Virus record (IMG/VR): IMGVR_UViG_3300023178_002183
Location: 1 to 37,536 of that record
Source of the DNA: a virus
Length of the DNA: 37,536 bases
Strand: one strand, 5' to 3'
Part shown: positions 23,510 through 31,048 of the stretch, one piece after another
Layout of the letters: every line of letters begins with the position of its first letter
Numbering within the stretch: position 1 is the first letter of the stretch
Position numbers and translations under genes: made by a program
Notes under the pieces: generated by a model
Told to the model about the DNA's origin: nothing
Databases searched by the model: none
What the model saw: the letters and a program-made list of their open reading frames with translations, nothing else

Positions 23510-23539
23510 ATTATACTACCATACATACTGAAAAGTCAA
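23510..23539 (-). promoter_or_regulatory. sigma70 promoter for uvsW inside the TonB-receptor gene end
   Basis: Minus-strand TTGACT (23539-23534), 18-nt spacer, TATAAT (23515-23510). The -35 box lies in the last codons of the receptor gene. The -10 box is 5 nt from the uvsW ATG. Confidence 0.85.
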
Positions 23540-25156
23540 GTAAAACTCTCTACCTTCATTATTATAAAAAGGTAATATTTCTACTTCTTGGTTTAACACA
23601 TTCTCTACTTTGAAACTAAGTGTGTAGTTAGGCCATCTTTTAGTAAAGTAAAAATTTAGTTTCTCTAAATCTTCTAACTCAGCCCCGTCAAATGGACCTG
23701 GAATTCTGTCTTGATTTATTGTGTACTTTGCTCTGAATTCTGTGTTAGCAAATTCAGTGGTGTATTGTATCATACCCATATACTTGGCTACTCTAGGTTG
23801 CTCTGTGTCGTTGTATCTTAATTGTATATCAATAGGACCAAAACTTTGAGCATACTTTGTACCTTGTGTGGTATATCCGCCGGCGTTGTAGTACACATTG
23901 TCTGTGTAATTATAATCAATTGACTCATCGAAAACATATTTAAAGAAACCAAGTACACCATACCCAAATTCATAACCTTTGCCTTTCTCAGGAGTTAGAT
24001 CAGGATTTGCTGTTACCCAACCGTCACCATATCTCTCATACAAGTTAGGCTTTCTAAAACTGGTGCCAACACTGGCATAAAACAATCCACTTTCAAAACC
24101 AAAACGGTAAGCATTTTGATTGTCGTTGCCTTGTCTAACACCTATGTTGTATTTGTTGCCTAACACTTCAGCGTTAACACTCACAAAGCCAGCAAAGTTT
24201 TCTTCTGTTACTGTGTTGTATTGTTCTTTGTTGTAGTCTAATCCGTATGTTAAATCAAATAGGTTAGATAGGCGTGATTGATTTATAAAGCGAAAGTAAT
24301 CTCTGCTACTTTCGTTCACATAAGTTGAAGCAGTATTAGTAAAATACTCTGCGTTGTTTTCACTTCTACCTAATGTAAAATTTTCGTTTTGTATGGTTAC
24401 AACATACCTGTCGCCTATTTGCTCACAGTTATTACTTACTGAAAAGTCCTCAGCATAGCAGTTGTCGTAGTCGTACTCATAGTCTGTGTATTTGCCTGTT
24501 ACAGTAAACTCGCCTACATCAAAGTTAAATTTACTGCTGGCATTCTTGTAAGCATCTTCTTCTGTGTTGTCGTTTCTAGCACTCTGCTGTTGTGCGTCAA
24601 ACAGTGTAAACTGTAAATTATCGTTTGGAGCAACACTCACATAAGTGTTGTCACTGCCGTATCTACCCATAGCATGATGTTTAATAGTGTCGTCTATTAA
24701 CACTGTGCCAGCAATACTGCCTGAGCCATACAGCACACCGTTAGGACCTGTGATAACTTTTACTGTTTGTCCTGTGGCTATATCATGCCCAAAATCATAC
24801 CAACCGCTACCAGGCTCATTAGCAGGAACATCGTTAACAAAAACTGCGGTGTGAACCAATTGAGCACCCGACGGATTATATCCAACAAAGCCACCATAAC
24901 CTCCTGCGTTATATGTGAAAGCAGGTATAATACTGCTTATGATTCGTGAACTTGTGACTGGATCCACTTTGATTGTTTTTTCTTGTTGTGCCACTACAAC
25001 AATTTCTTCCACAAATTCATCAACTGTGTGACCATGCCATGTTACATTATGATCGTCTGCTTTTGCTTCACTGGCCCATAGCATGAATAACATGAACGCA
25101 AATACAAAATACAATGGTGACATATTGAGGTGGAAATTTTTATCGAATTTATTCAT
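23516..25156 (-). CDS. TonB-dependent outer-membrane receptor (BtuB-like size)
   Basis: 546 aa. Signal peptide: residues ~12-33 hydrophobic, ending A-K-A before DD. A TonB-box-like EEIVVVAQ sits at 50-57, like the BtuB box. The plug contains ITGPNGVLYGSGSIAGTVLI, the RGPxxxLYGSxAxGG-type signature. Long barrel strands follow, including TSFRKPNLYERYGDGW and NPDLTPEKGKGYEFGYG, typical of TonB receptors, and the chain ends YLTFQYVW with an aromatic final residue as needed for outer-membrane assembly. It should sit in the host outer membrane and import a siderophore, cobalamin or other substrate, or alter the surface to block other phages. Own consensus promoter (25186-25213), GGAG ribosome site, terminator upstream. 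Intact, so under selection. Confidence 0.93.
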   Translation of the reverse strand: MNKFDKNFHLNMSPLYFVFAFMLFMLWASEAKADDHNVTWHGHTVDEFVEEIVVVAQQEKTIKVDPVTSSRIISSIIPAFTYNAGGYGGFVGYNPSGAQLVHTAVFVNDVPANEPGSGWYDFGHDIATGQTVKVITGPNGVLYGSGSIAGTVLIDDTIKHHAMGRYGSDNTYVSVAPNDNLQFTLFDAQQQSARNDNTEEDAYKNASSKFNFDVGEFTVTGKYTDYEYDYDNCYAEDFSVSNNCEQIGDRYVVTIQNENFTLGRSENNAEYFTNTASTYVNESSRDYFRFINQSRLSNLFDLTYGLDYNKEQYNTVTEENFAGFVSVNAEVLGNKYNIGVRQGNDNQNAYRFGFESGLFYASVGTSFRKPNLYERYGDGWVTANPDLTPEKGKGYEFGYGVLGFFKYVFDESIDYNYTDNVYYNAGGYTTQGTKYAQSFGPIDIQLRYNDTEQPRVAKYMGMIQYTTEFANTEFRAKYTINQDRIPGPFDGAELEDLEKLNFYFTKRWPNYTLSFKVENVLNQEVEILPFYNNEGREFYLTFQYVW

Positions 25157-25185
25157 TATTCTCCAGATTAAAATTATAAAACTTA

Positions 25186-25213
25186 ATTATACACGATGTT
25201 TGTGAAATGTCAA
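25186..25213 (-). promoter_or_regulatory. Consensus sigma70 promoter for the TonB receptor
   Basis: Minus-strand TTGACA (25213-25208), 16-nt spacer, TATAAT (25191-25186); about 30 nt of leader before the ATG at 25156. Confidence 0.93.
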
Positions 25214-25242
25214 GTATTTTCTTAAGAATAATGTATTAAAGA

Positions 25243-25267
25243 GAAGCCCCCGAGAACCGGGGGCTTC
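25243..25267 (-). terminator. Strong hairpin, probable intrinsic terminator
   Basis: Perfect 10-bp GC-rich stem GAAGCCCCCG / CGGGGGCTTC with a 5-nt loop. In the minus-strand RNA it is followed by TCTCTTT, a moderate U-tract. It would stop transcripts coming from the AAA+ ATPase gene or the candidate small RNA before the receptor promoter. Confidence 0.8.
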
Positions 25268-25269
25268 AA

Positions 25270-25305
25270 AGTGTTCGATTGTGGGAGGACTAGTTATCGA
25301 ACACT
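25270..25305 (-). repeat. 10-bp perfect inverted repeat with 16-nt loop
   Basis: AGTGTTCGAT / ATCGAACACT, 16-nt loop containing GGGAGGACTAG (plus) or CTAGTCCTCCC (minus). It lies right before the terminator and gives two stacked hairpins on the minus-strand RNA. Confidence 0.85.
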
Positions 25306-25349
25306 AGGGGGGAACCCATAATAATATTTATTATAGGTCCTGACAAAGA

Positions 25350-26384
25350 TCACTGAAAAGCGACCCTTGTCATACAAGTTGACTCTGCAAGTTCTTTCCA
25401 AGTCTTAGGACTCATCTGACGCAAGTCAGCAATCTTAAGAACCATACGCAATGATATCTCACGAAGCCTATTAGCCTTCAATACCATAAAGTCAACAATT
25501 TCTTTGTTACCTTCTTCACCAAAGTCGTATTCGTTTAACATACCGTCACGTACGATTTGGTTAATTCGAAGGAACCTGTCACTAACACTGTCCATCTCAA
25601 GGTCAATGTAGTGACACCTTGACATAAGTGCTTCTAAGTGATCTTTGATCTTTTTACTCTTGACACCTTCAAAGTTCACATTGGTAATAAAGATACAACC
25701 ACCTTTGAACTCGAACCTATCAGGAATACCTTCCCTACGCAATGCGTTGGATTCTGACTTCCAAGAAATGTATCGCTTTTTACCTGAGTCAAGTACAGCC
25801 TTGAGCATGTTCAAACATACTTCGTCAAACAAGATGCTGTCGCAGTCGTCGAACACTAGGATGTCACCTGGGTTTGAGTTATTAAAAAGAGTTTGATACA
25901 AACCAATCGGTGTCATAGAGCCTTTTACAACTTCGGTTCTAGGTGGCTTACCAGCCAGTTTAGTCATTGCATCATATTCGTCAAGAATAGTTTCAACACC
26001 AAACGACTTACCAACACCCGGAGGGCCTGACACAATCAAACCACGGACTACACCGTTAGCAACTGCATCAGTCATTTGATCTAGAATTTCGAAGCGGCCT
26101 TTGATTCTATCCATTGCTTGCTCTGGAGTTTCTGCTTTTTTCTCTTCTTGCTGAGCAACTGGATTAGACACTTTATATTCCTCTTTATTAGATGGTTCAA
26201 TGTCTGCTGGTGTTTTTAGCAACACACGAATTTTGGTAGCCTGAGGACCCATAATGGCACTACCATCAACAGTAATGAATGGACCTTTCTTACCAAATGA
26301 AATTGGCTTTACTACCGGAAAAACCGTATCTTTGATAGGGGCGTTACGGTAAGTACCCTTTTTGATTTTAACAAAGTTTGTCAT
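25350..26384 (-). CDS. AAA+ ATPase
   Basis: I start at 26384 because GGGAGG lies 5-6 nt upstream; an in-frame ATG at 26402 would include that ribosome site. The 344-aa protein has an N-terminal ~95 residues, then Walker A GPPGVGKS at 120-127, Walker B ILVFDDCD, sensor-1-like FITN and a Arg-rich C-terminal lid (MSRCHYIDLEM, RLREISLRMVLKI). It is not gp44-like by its flanking motifs. A role in protein or DNA remodelling is likely; I recall such ATPases in marine T4-type phages, without known function. Own consensus promoter. Confidence 0.85.
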   Translation of the reverse strand: MTNFVKIKKGTYRNAPIKDTVFPVVKPISFGKKGPFITVDGSAIMGPQATKIRVLLKTPADIEPSNKEEYKVSNPVAQQEEKKAETPEQAMDRIKGRFEILDQMTDAVANGVVRGLIVSGPPGVGKSFGVETILDEYDAMTKLAGKPPRTEVVKGSMTPIGLYQTLFNNSNPGDILVFDDCDSILFDEVCLNMLKAVLDSGKKRYISWKSESNALRREGIPDRFEFKGGCIFITNVNFEGVKSKKIKDHLEALMSRCHYIDLEMDSVSDRFLRINQIVRDGMLNEYDFGEEGNKEIVDFMVLKANRLREISLRMVLKIADLRQMSPKTWKELAESTCMTRVAFQ

Positions 26385-26419
26385 TTTTGCCTCCCACAGC
26401 ATTAATTAACAATATAACT

Positions 26420-26447
26420 ATTATAGCAAATTTTGAGGATTTGTCAA
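26420..26447 (-). promoter_or_regulatory. Consensus sigma70 promoter for the AAA+ ATPase
   Basis: TTGACA (26447-26442), 16-nt spacer, TATAAT (26425-26420). The TGA stop of the 51-aa gene lies inside the -35 box. Confidence 0.93.
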
Positions 26448-26460
26448 CCAAAAATTGTGG
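26421..26460 (-). repeat. Promoter-containing direct repeat, copy A
   Basis: 40-nt block matching 26626-26665 at 34 positions; the 25 nt 26436-26460 differ at one base. It contains the end of the 51-aa gene and the promoter of the ATPase. Confidence 0.85.
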
Positions 26461-26599
26461 CAAAAACCGCAAAAATTACAAAATATCCTAATAATTTACC
26501 TAAGAAAGTATCAAGATCACCACTAAAAATATCAATAATTTGCCCAGCAAACCACCAAAACATGATGCCTATTGCTGTTAAAATTAGTAATGTAAACAT
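26444..26599 (-). CDS. 51-aa membrane protein (too short for standard calls)
   Basis: ATG at 26599 with AAGGAG six nt upstream and a consensus promoter 25 nt before it. Two hydrophobic segments: residues 2-25 (TLLILTAIGIMFWWFAGQII) and 34-50 (LLGYFVIFAVFATIF), joined by FSGDLDTFLGK. It is a small inner-membrane protein of unknown function. Its stop overlaps the -35 of the next promoter. It is framed by two near-identical promoter repeats, so it looks like an inserted cassette. Confidence 0.8.
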   Translation of the reverse strand: MFTLLILTAIGIMFWWFAGQIIDIFSGDLDTFLGKLLGYFVIFAVFATIFG

Positions 26600-26624
26600 G
26601 GTTTTCTCCTTACCTTATGCATAT

Positions 26625-26652
26625 ATTATAGCAAAAAAGTAGGATTTGTCAA
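26625..26652 (-). promoter_or_regulatory. Consensus sigma70 promoter for the 51-aa membrane gene
   Basis: TTGACA (26652-26647), 16-nt spacer, TATAAT (26630-26625). The TGA stop of the 46-aa gene lies inside the -35 box, as in copy A. Confidence 0.93.
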
Positions 26653-26665
26653 CCAGAAATTGTGG
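26626..26665 (-). repeat. Promoter-containing direct repeat, copy B
   Basis: Partner of 26421-26460; both contain a gene end in the form ACAATTTxTGG TTGACAAATCCT. Confidence 0.85.
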
Positions 26666-26789
26666 ATTTTTGTTGGGCTTTTTGTCGTTTTTTGTGGACT
26701 TTTGCAATAAGTCTATCTGCTCGCCACAGTATGTATTTGATTCGTAAGGATCTAAACCAAGCAGTAATTTTGTTCCATAATTTTTTCAT
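26649..26789 (-). CDS. 46-aa basic amphipathic protein
   Basis: Start at 26789 (overlap TAATG with the Smr gene, GGGAG seven nt upstream), not the longer frame from 26843. MKKLWNKITAWFRSLRIKYI is a Trp/Arg/Lys amphipathic helix, followed by a Lys/Arg/Gln-rich tail. It may lie on the inner membrane or bind nucleic acid. No family recognised. Confidence 0.65.
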   Translation of the reverse strand: MKKLWNKITAWFRSLRIKYILWRADRLIAKVHKKRQKAQQKSTISG

Positions 26790-27001
26790 TATATCTCCCG
26801 AATAACAATAATACCGTATTGATCCATTGCAACTGTTTTGCAACTTATTCTATTTATTACTTCATAAGTCAAATCGATCATTTTTTGACTGTTTCCACAG
26901 ATAATGGTCAGCGGTATGCTGTCTTGATTCATCAATATGAAGTTTTCTACTAAGTGATCAACTTCATGATGTCTTATACCATGGAGATCTAATGAAGTCA
27001 T
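26789..27001 (-). CDS. Stand-alone Smr-like mini-protein
   Basis: 70 aa. SLDLHGIRHHEVDHLVENF at 3-21 fits the LDLHG motif of the Smr domain (MutS2 C-terminal, DNA/RNA nicking). The second motif HGxG is altered to CGNSQ in LTIICGNSQKM, so nuclease activity is uncertain. It overlaps the glycosyltransferase-like gene by 38 nt without its own clear ribosome site. Confidence 0.7.
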   Translation of the reverse strand: MTSLDLHGIRHHEVDHLVENFILMNQDSIPLTIICGNSQKMIDLTYEVINRISCKTVAMDQYGIIVIREI

Positions 27002-28100
27002 GATTTAATAATAAGTCTCTATTATGTTCTAGTATTGGCATCATGTCCCAATACATTTCGTGTAGTTCCTCTAATGATTTTTTGTTAAGTTTTTTAACTT
27101 CGCTAACAATCATTTGTGTTCTAATTTCTCCGTTAGGCTCATTATCGTAATCCTCATTCCAATAATTGCTAAACGTTTTAAATCCTAATTGTTTTAAATA
27201 GTCTAATGTACCGGTTGTACATTGAACTAATTGCGGATGCCAATATAATATAGGTCTAAATATTTTTTCAGTTAAAAACATTTCTTCATGAAACTCTTTC
27301 ATATATGCATTTATATTGTCGTCTCTATGATAGTTGGCTAGAGTAAAGCATTCACTGCTTTCAGTTGTCACAGTAAAATATGTATCGTCATATATGTAAG
27401 AAAAATTTCCTGTTTTGTTCCAATCAGTATTGAATGTATCTTTCTTAAAAATTTGACTGTATATTTCTTCCCAGTCTCCTTGTAAATCAAACTGAATAGG
27501 ACACATATCTTTTAATTCTTGCGGAGCATCAACCAGGCCGCTAAGATTTTTAAACCAATGAAAACTGATTAAATTATTTTCTAAATCTAGCACATTTTGG
27601 TTGTACATTTCCTTTAGAAACATTATTCTGTGTTCCAGCATATTTGCATTTAAGCAATTAAATTTTTTAGAACGTAAATTTTTGTTAATGTTGTAGGGAA
27701 TATATAACTTATCATCTTCTCTATAATATTGACTTTGATATAACTTTAAACCAAAAGAAAAACACTGTAGATTTATTTTATCTTGTTCTGGTACATACAT
27801 AGAATGCCATTTATTATACACACTGTCTAATTTTGAGTTAGTACCAGTATAAGTAATATTTTTTAACGGTATGTTAAGAGAATTTGCAAAATCGTGTATG
27901 GCATGCATAAACCATTTATCATTTATTAGCCACATGGTTCCCTCAGCGGTATACTTAAATTCAACGTATACATCTTTAGGTTTTACACCGTTGGTTTTTA
28001 TATCTGTTACAATATCTTTTGTGTGAGTTTTAGTGAAATCTTGGAACTGGTCCCAATCTCGAGTCTCTATTGCATTGATGTTTATAACATAATTGTTCAT
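26964..28100 (-). CDS. Glycosyltransferase-like conserved phage protein
   Basis: 378 aa. The C-terminal block FLTEKIFRPILYWHPQLVQC, then YLKQLGFKTFSNYWNEDYD, resembles the TEK(I/T)xxP...Q...GxxxxLxxxGFxTF pattern of fucosyltransferase (GT10-like) and related phage proteins. Such enzymes transfer sugars; here the acceptor is unknown and could be phage DNA, virion or host surface. The N-terminal half is unassigned. It overlaps uvsY by one base and the Smr gene by 38. Confidence 0.55.
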   Translation of the reverse strand: MNNYVININAIETRDWDQFQDFTKTHTKDIVTDIKTNGVKPKDVYVEFKYTAEGTMWLINDKWFMHAIHDFANSLNIPLKNITYTGTNSKLDSVYNKWHSMYVPEQDKINLQCFSFGLKLYQSQYYREDDKLYIPYNINKNLRSKKFNCLNANMLEHRIMFLKEMYNQNVLDLENNLISFHWFKNLSGLVDAPQELKDMCPIQFDLQGDWEEIYSQIFKKDTFNTDWNKTGNFSYIYDDTYFTVTTESSECFTLANYHRDDNINAYMKEFHEEMFLTEKIFRPILYWHPQLVQCTTGTLDYLKQLGFKTFSNYWNEDYDNEPNGEIRTQMIVSEVKKLNKKSLEELHEMYWDMMPILEHNRDLLLNHDFIRSPWYKTS

Positions 28101-28561
28101 CAGTCTATCACAATATCTTCCATGCCAGCAGTTCTTAATCTAGTAATGTGTCCTATCTGCCATTGTTTAGTATCTAAGCCTTTCATTATACCTAAGAATT
28201 GATTTCGTAATAGTGCAAATTGATTTGCTAAATGTGTTAATGTAATAACACTATCTTCGCTGTCGACAAACTTTTCAGCATCTCTACTGCTGAGTTGTCT
28301 GTTGTAAGATTCTAAATATTTTCTAAATGTCTTACTGCGTTCTTTACGCAATTCGATATTTATATGTTCTAGAATTGCTTCAATTTCTTGAAGTTGATTA
28401 AAGCGGTGTTCAGTGATGCCGGGTAAGGCAGAACTGGATTTCTCCAGACTGCCTTTTATTTTAACTTCATACTTAGCACTTTGTATTTCAGACTCAAAGT
28501 AATCTATAGCACCTATAATATTACCCAAATCCTCTACTACTTTATTATACCAAGTACTCAT
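28100..28561 (-). CDS. uvsY: UvsY-like recombination mediator
   Basis: 153 aa, helical. The ERSKTFRKYLESYNRQLSSR run, then DAEKFVDSED, and NQFLGIMKGLDTKQWQIGHI match what I recall of UvsY in marine T4-type phages. UvsY loads UvsX onto gp32-coated ssDNA. It lies 3 nt after the 78-aa gene downstream of uvsX. The T4 protein itself is diverged, so the call rests on context as well. Confidence 0.75.
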   Translation of the reverse strand: MSTWYNKVVEDLGNIIGAIDYFESEIQSAKYEVKIKGSLEKSSSALPGITEHRFNQLQEIEAILEHINIELRKERSKTFRKYLESYNRQLSSRDAEKFVDSEDSVITLTHLANQFALLRNQFLGIMKGLDTKQWQIGHITRLRTAGMEDIVID

Positions 28562-28564
28562 TTA

Positions 28565-28801
28565 TTAATCCCAGTATTCATCTTCTTCGTCATCTTCTTC
28601 GTAACCAAGATCTAAATGACTCATTAATGCCGCTTTTACAACACTATCAAAAGAGTTAAGTTCCGATTCAATTTCATCGAGACCGACAGTGTTGTCAAAT
28701 ACTCTTACTAATTCCTCAGCAATATGTATTTTATCTTTTTTTGGAACATAGGCTTTCACCTTATCCCAAACTTCATAAAGAAGTTCAATTTCAGGACTCA
28801 T
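28565..28801 (-). CDS. Conserved 78-aa protein between uvsX and uvsY
   Basis: I take ATG 28801 (MSPEIELLYEVWDKVKAYVP), which overlaps the uvsX stop by 11 nt; the longer frame from 28894 lies inside uvsX. Helical and acidic, ending in a run of Asp/Glu (EEDDEEDEYWD). Similar short proteins stand at this place in other marine T4-type phages as I recall. Function unknown. Confidence 0.75.
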   Translation of the reverse strand: MSPEIELLYEVWDKVKAYVPKKDKIHIAEELVRVFDNTVGLDEIESELNSFDSVVKAALMSHLDLGYEEDDEEDEYWD

Positions 28802-29897
28802 CAATGTACTCCTCTGGTTCTGGATTAAAGTCTTCAGGTTCTGGGTCGTCAATAATGTCGTTTTGTGCGACAGGATTTTGTCCCCATTCGTCAATAATTA
28901 TCTGAAGTTTCTCTCCAGTCCAGCCTTTTCTGAACTCTTTAATTTCTTCACCAGTTACAGGAGATGTATAAGAAAGTTTGTTACCAACTTTTTCTACAAT
29001 ACCTTTTGATTCAAGCATTTCCAATAGGCCACTATATGGATCCATACCTGTCTCATAAGGAATTTTAATTTGTACACCTTCAAACGGTTTTGCATAACGC
29101 GATTTCATCACTTTACAAGCCGCTCTAATACCCTGTACTGTAGATGTTTTGTTGCCATCTTCATCTTCTTTTAGTTTTAACTTCTTCATTGCAACTACAA
29201 TAGATGATGCATAGATAAAGCCTTGACCACCTGAAATCTTGTCATCAGGGTCAAACATGTCTTGTGATGCATAAGTATGGTTAGTTGCAATCAGTGCAAT
29301 CGGAAAAGGAGCGATCTGATTCACTGTGTTTCTAACTAATGCGGTTAAAGCCTTAGGCTTTCTACCCATATCACCTTTCATGTCACCTTTTTGGAACTGA
29401 TCTACATCAGTAGGTGTTAGCAACATGCCTAAACTATCAACAACAAATACTAACTTGGGCATTTCTTCATAAGGAAGATCGCTGTAGTTTGCTTTGTAGT
29501 CTTTCATAAATTCTGAGATTGCTTTTGCAACATCGTCAATCATTGAAACACTGATTTTCAATAGTTTTTCTGGACTTGTGTCAACATTAAGTGCTTGGAG
29601 CCATTCTTCGTCAAGTGCGTTTTCTGAGTCGAACAATACTACTTGACAGCCCATTTCTTGTGCTGACTTTACAAGATTGCCTGAACATATAAACGATTTA
29701 CCAGAACCGGATTCACCTGCAAAAACACTAACTTTACCTAAAGGAATTCCTTTGTTAAAATCGCTACTAATTAAGTAGTTTAGTGTGTAGTTGCCTGTGC
29801 TAATCCAATCTTGTGGATCGTGGAATCCTGCACTGATACCACTAATAGATTTAGTGATGCCAGTACGGAACTTAGTTAAGTCAAATGGTTTCTGCAT
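28791..29897 (-). CDS. uvsX: UvsX recombinase (RecA/Rad51 family)
   Basis: 368 aa. Walker A GESGSGKS at 61-68, Walker B in LVFVVDSLGMLL, an L1/L2-bearing core with GGQGFIYASSIVV and an acidic C-terminus (DDPEPEDFNPEPEEYIDES). It catalyses strand exchange for recombination-dependent replication. It is 11 nt behind gp32 with a AAGGAGAAG ribosome site, so both come from the strong promoter at 30977-31005. Confidence 0.95.
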   Translation of the reverse strand: MQKPFDLTKFRTGITKSISGISAGFHDPQDWISTGNYTLNYLISSDFNKGIPLGKVSVFAGESGSGKSFICSGNLVKSAQEMGCQVVLFDSENALDEEWLQALNVDTSPEKLLKISVSMIDDVAKAISEFMKDYKANYSDLPYEEMPKLVFVVDSLGMLLTPTDVDQFQKGDMKGDMGRKPKALTALVRNTVNQIAPFPIALIATNHTYASQDMFDPDDKISGGQGFIYASSIVVAMKKLKLKEDEDGNKTSTVQGIRAACKVMKSRYAKPFEGVQIKIPYETGMDPYSGLLEMLESKGIVEKVGNKLSYTSPVTGEEIKEFRKGWTGEKLQIIIDEWGQNPVAQNDIIDDPEPEDFNPEPEEYIDES

Positions 29898-29908
29898 GAT
29901 TCTTCTCC

Positions 29909-30907
29909 TTAAGACTGACGGTTACGAATCATTGCAAGAATGTCATCTGCTGATTTCTTTCCCTGGTCTGCTGACTCAGCCGCTGGCGCTGGAGCAGGTG
30001 CTTCTTCAGCAACTGGTGCTGGAGTAGGAGTAGGTGTTTCCACCACTGTTTCTGCTACAGGAGCCACACTTGGTTCCGCAGTTGTCTGTACAGGAGCAAC
30101 TGTTGCTTGAGTTTGCGTCCCTGTATCAAGTCCGTAGGGCTTATAATAGTTAGCCCACCTTGCTGGATCATATTGATCACCGTTTACACTGGCTTCGAAC
30201 ATTTCTGAAATTGCTTGTACACCTTCTGCTGTAGGTTTAGCGGGAAGAAAATCATTCAAGTCAAACAAGCCATGCGTGTCAATTGATGCTAACTGTTCTT
30301 CAGTAAGAGCACTTTCTTTTCTTGCCCACTTACTAGTTGAATAGTCTGCATACTGACCTTTTGAAGTTTTAGTTAAACGGAAGTCGGTGCCATTAACGTA
30401 ATCAGTTGGAATGTTTTCCATATCAGGATCCATCAATGCTGATTTAATAATGTTAAAGATTTGAGGTCCAATTACAAAACGTCTGATTGGATTCTCAGGT
30501 GCAGTTTCATTTAAAGGATTTTCGTTTACAAATCCTTGGAAAATGTAACTTCTCTTTTTCCAATACTTTCTGCCCATGTCTTCAAGACTTGGGTCTTTGA
30601 ACCAAGGTCTTACTTCGGTTAGTACTGGACATGTTTCGTTATACATTTCCATACATGGTACTTGTACGGTTACAGGCTTGCTGTCTCCGCCAACTACTCC
30701 AGGGAATGTCAAACGAATCATTTGTCGTTCTACCCAAAAGAAATCTGCATTTGGATTACCGTCAGGAAGGAAACGAAGTGTACAACTAGTACCTTCATCA
30801 ATGTTCCAAAATGGGTAAATTGCGTTATCGCTTTGGGTGGGTGAATTCGAAGAACCTTTGTTCTCCATTGCCGCGAGCTTTGCTCGTATTTCTGCTAAAG
30901 ATGCCAT
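29909..30907 (-). CDS. 32: Single-stranded DNA-binding protein gp32
   Basis: 332 aa. The N-terminal LAEIRAKLAAMENK (cooperativity element), YPFWNIDEGTSCTLRFLPDG, and FFWVERQMIRLTFPGVVG are gp32-like. Only two Cys (VPCMEMYNETCP, spaced C-x7-C) stand where T4 has a His-Cys3 zinc site, so zinc binding is probably reduced. A Pro/Ala/Glu linker (~250-310) leads to a short tail ADDILAMIRNRQS. It coats ssDNA and recruits UvsX/UvsY. Strong AAGGAG ribosome site. Confidence 0.92.
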   Translation of the reverse strand: MASLAEIRAKLAAMENKGSSNSPTQSDNAIYPFWNIDEGTSCTLRFLPDGNPNADFFWVERQMIRLTFPGVVGGDSKPVTVQVPCMEMYNETCPVLTEVRPWFKDPSLEDMGRKYWKKRSYIFQGFVNENPLNETAPENPIRRFVIGPQIFNIIKSALMDPDMENIPTDYVNGTDFRLTKTSKGQYADYSTSKWARKESALTEEQLASIDTHGLFDLNDFLPAKPTAEGVQAISEMFEASVNGDQYDPARWANYYKPYGLDTGTQTQATVAPVQTTAEPSVAPVAETVVETPTPTPAPVAEEAPAPAPAAESADQGKKSADDILAMIRNRQS

Positions 30908-30976
30908 AATGTTTTCTCCTTATATGTGCCATGTAGCCATGTTTGCAATACACACCATGCGTATTGCTATTTTATT

Positions 30977-31005
30977 ATATTAATGCCAAGATAGAAAAAA
31001 GTCAA
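30977..31005 (-). promoter_or_regulatory. Strong sigma70 promoter for gp32-uvsX
   Basis: TTGACT (31005-31000), 17-nt spacer, TAATAT (30982-30977) in an AT-rich context; leader of ~65 nt. The 30908-31048 gap otherwise holds no gene. Confidence 0.8.
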
Positions 31006-31048
31006 CCTTTTTTTCTAACAATGTTATTTAGTCTTTTGATTGCAGTTT

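Larger units (their letters stand above)
25240..25335 (-). ncRNA. Candidate small late RNA with two hairpins
   Basis: A late octamer AATAAATA (25332-25325, overlapping TATAAT 25335-25330) is followed within ~80 nt by the inverted repeat and the terminator hairpin, with no gene between except a nine-codon ORF from ATG at 25319. The promoter-structure-terminator order suggests a short structured RNA. The alternative is an unusual 3' UTR of the ATPase gene ending at 25350. Confidence 0.4.

Noticed and set aside
26433-26642. Plus-strand 69-codon frame
   Set aside because: Antisense to the 51-aa gene, which has a promoter and ribosome site; no signals on the plus strand.
28802-28894. 109-codon start of the gene between uvsX and uvsY
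   Set aside because: The extra residues read antisense-free but inside uvsX in another frame; the 28801 start has the usual stop-start overlap.
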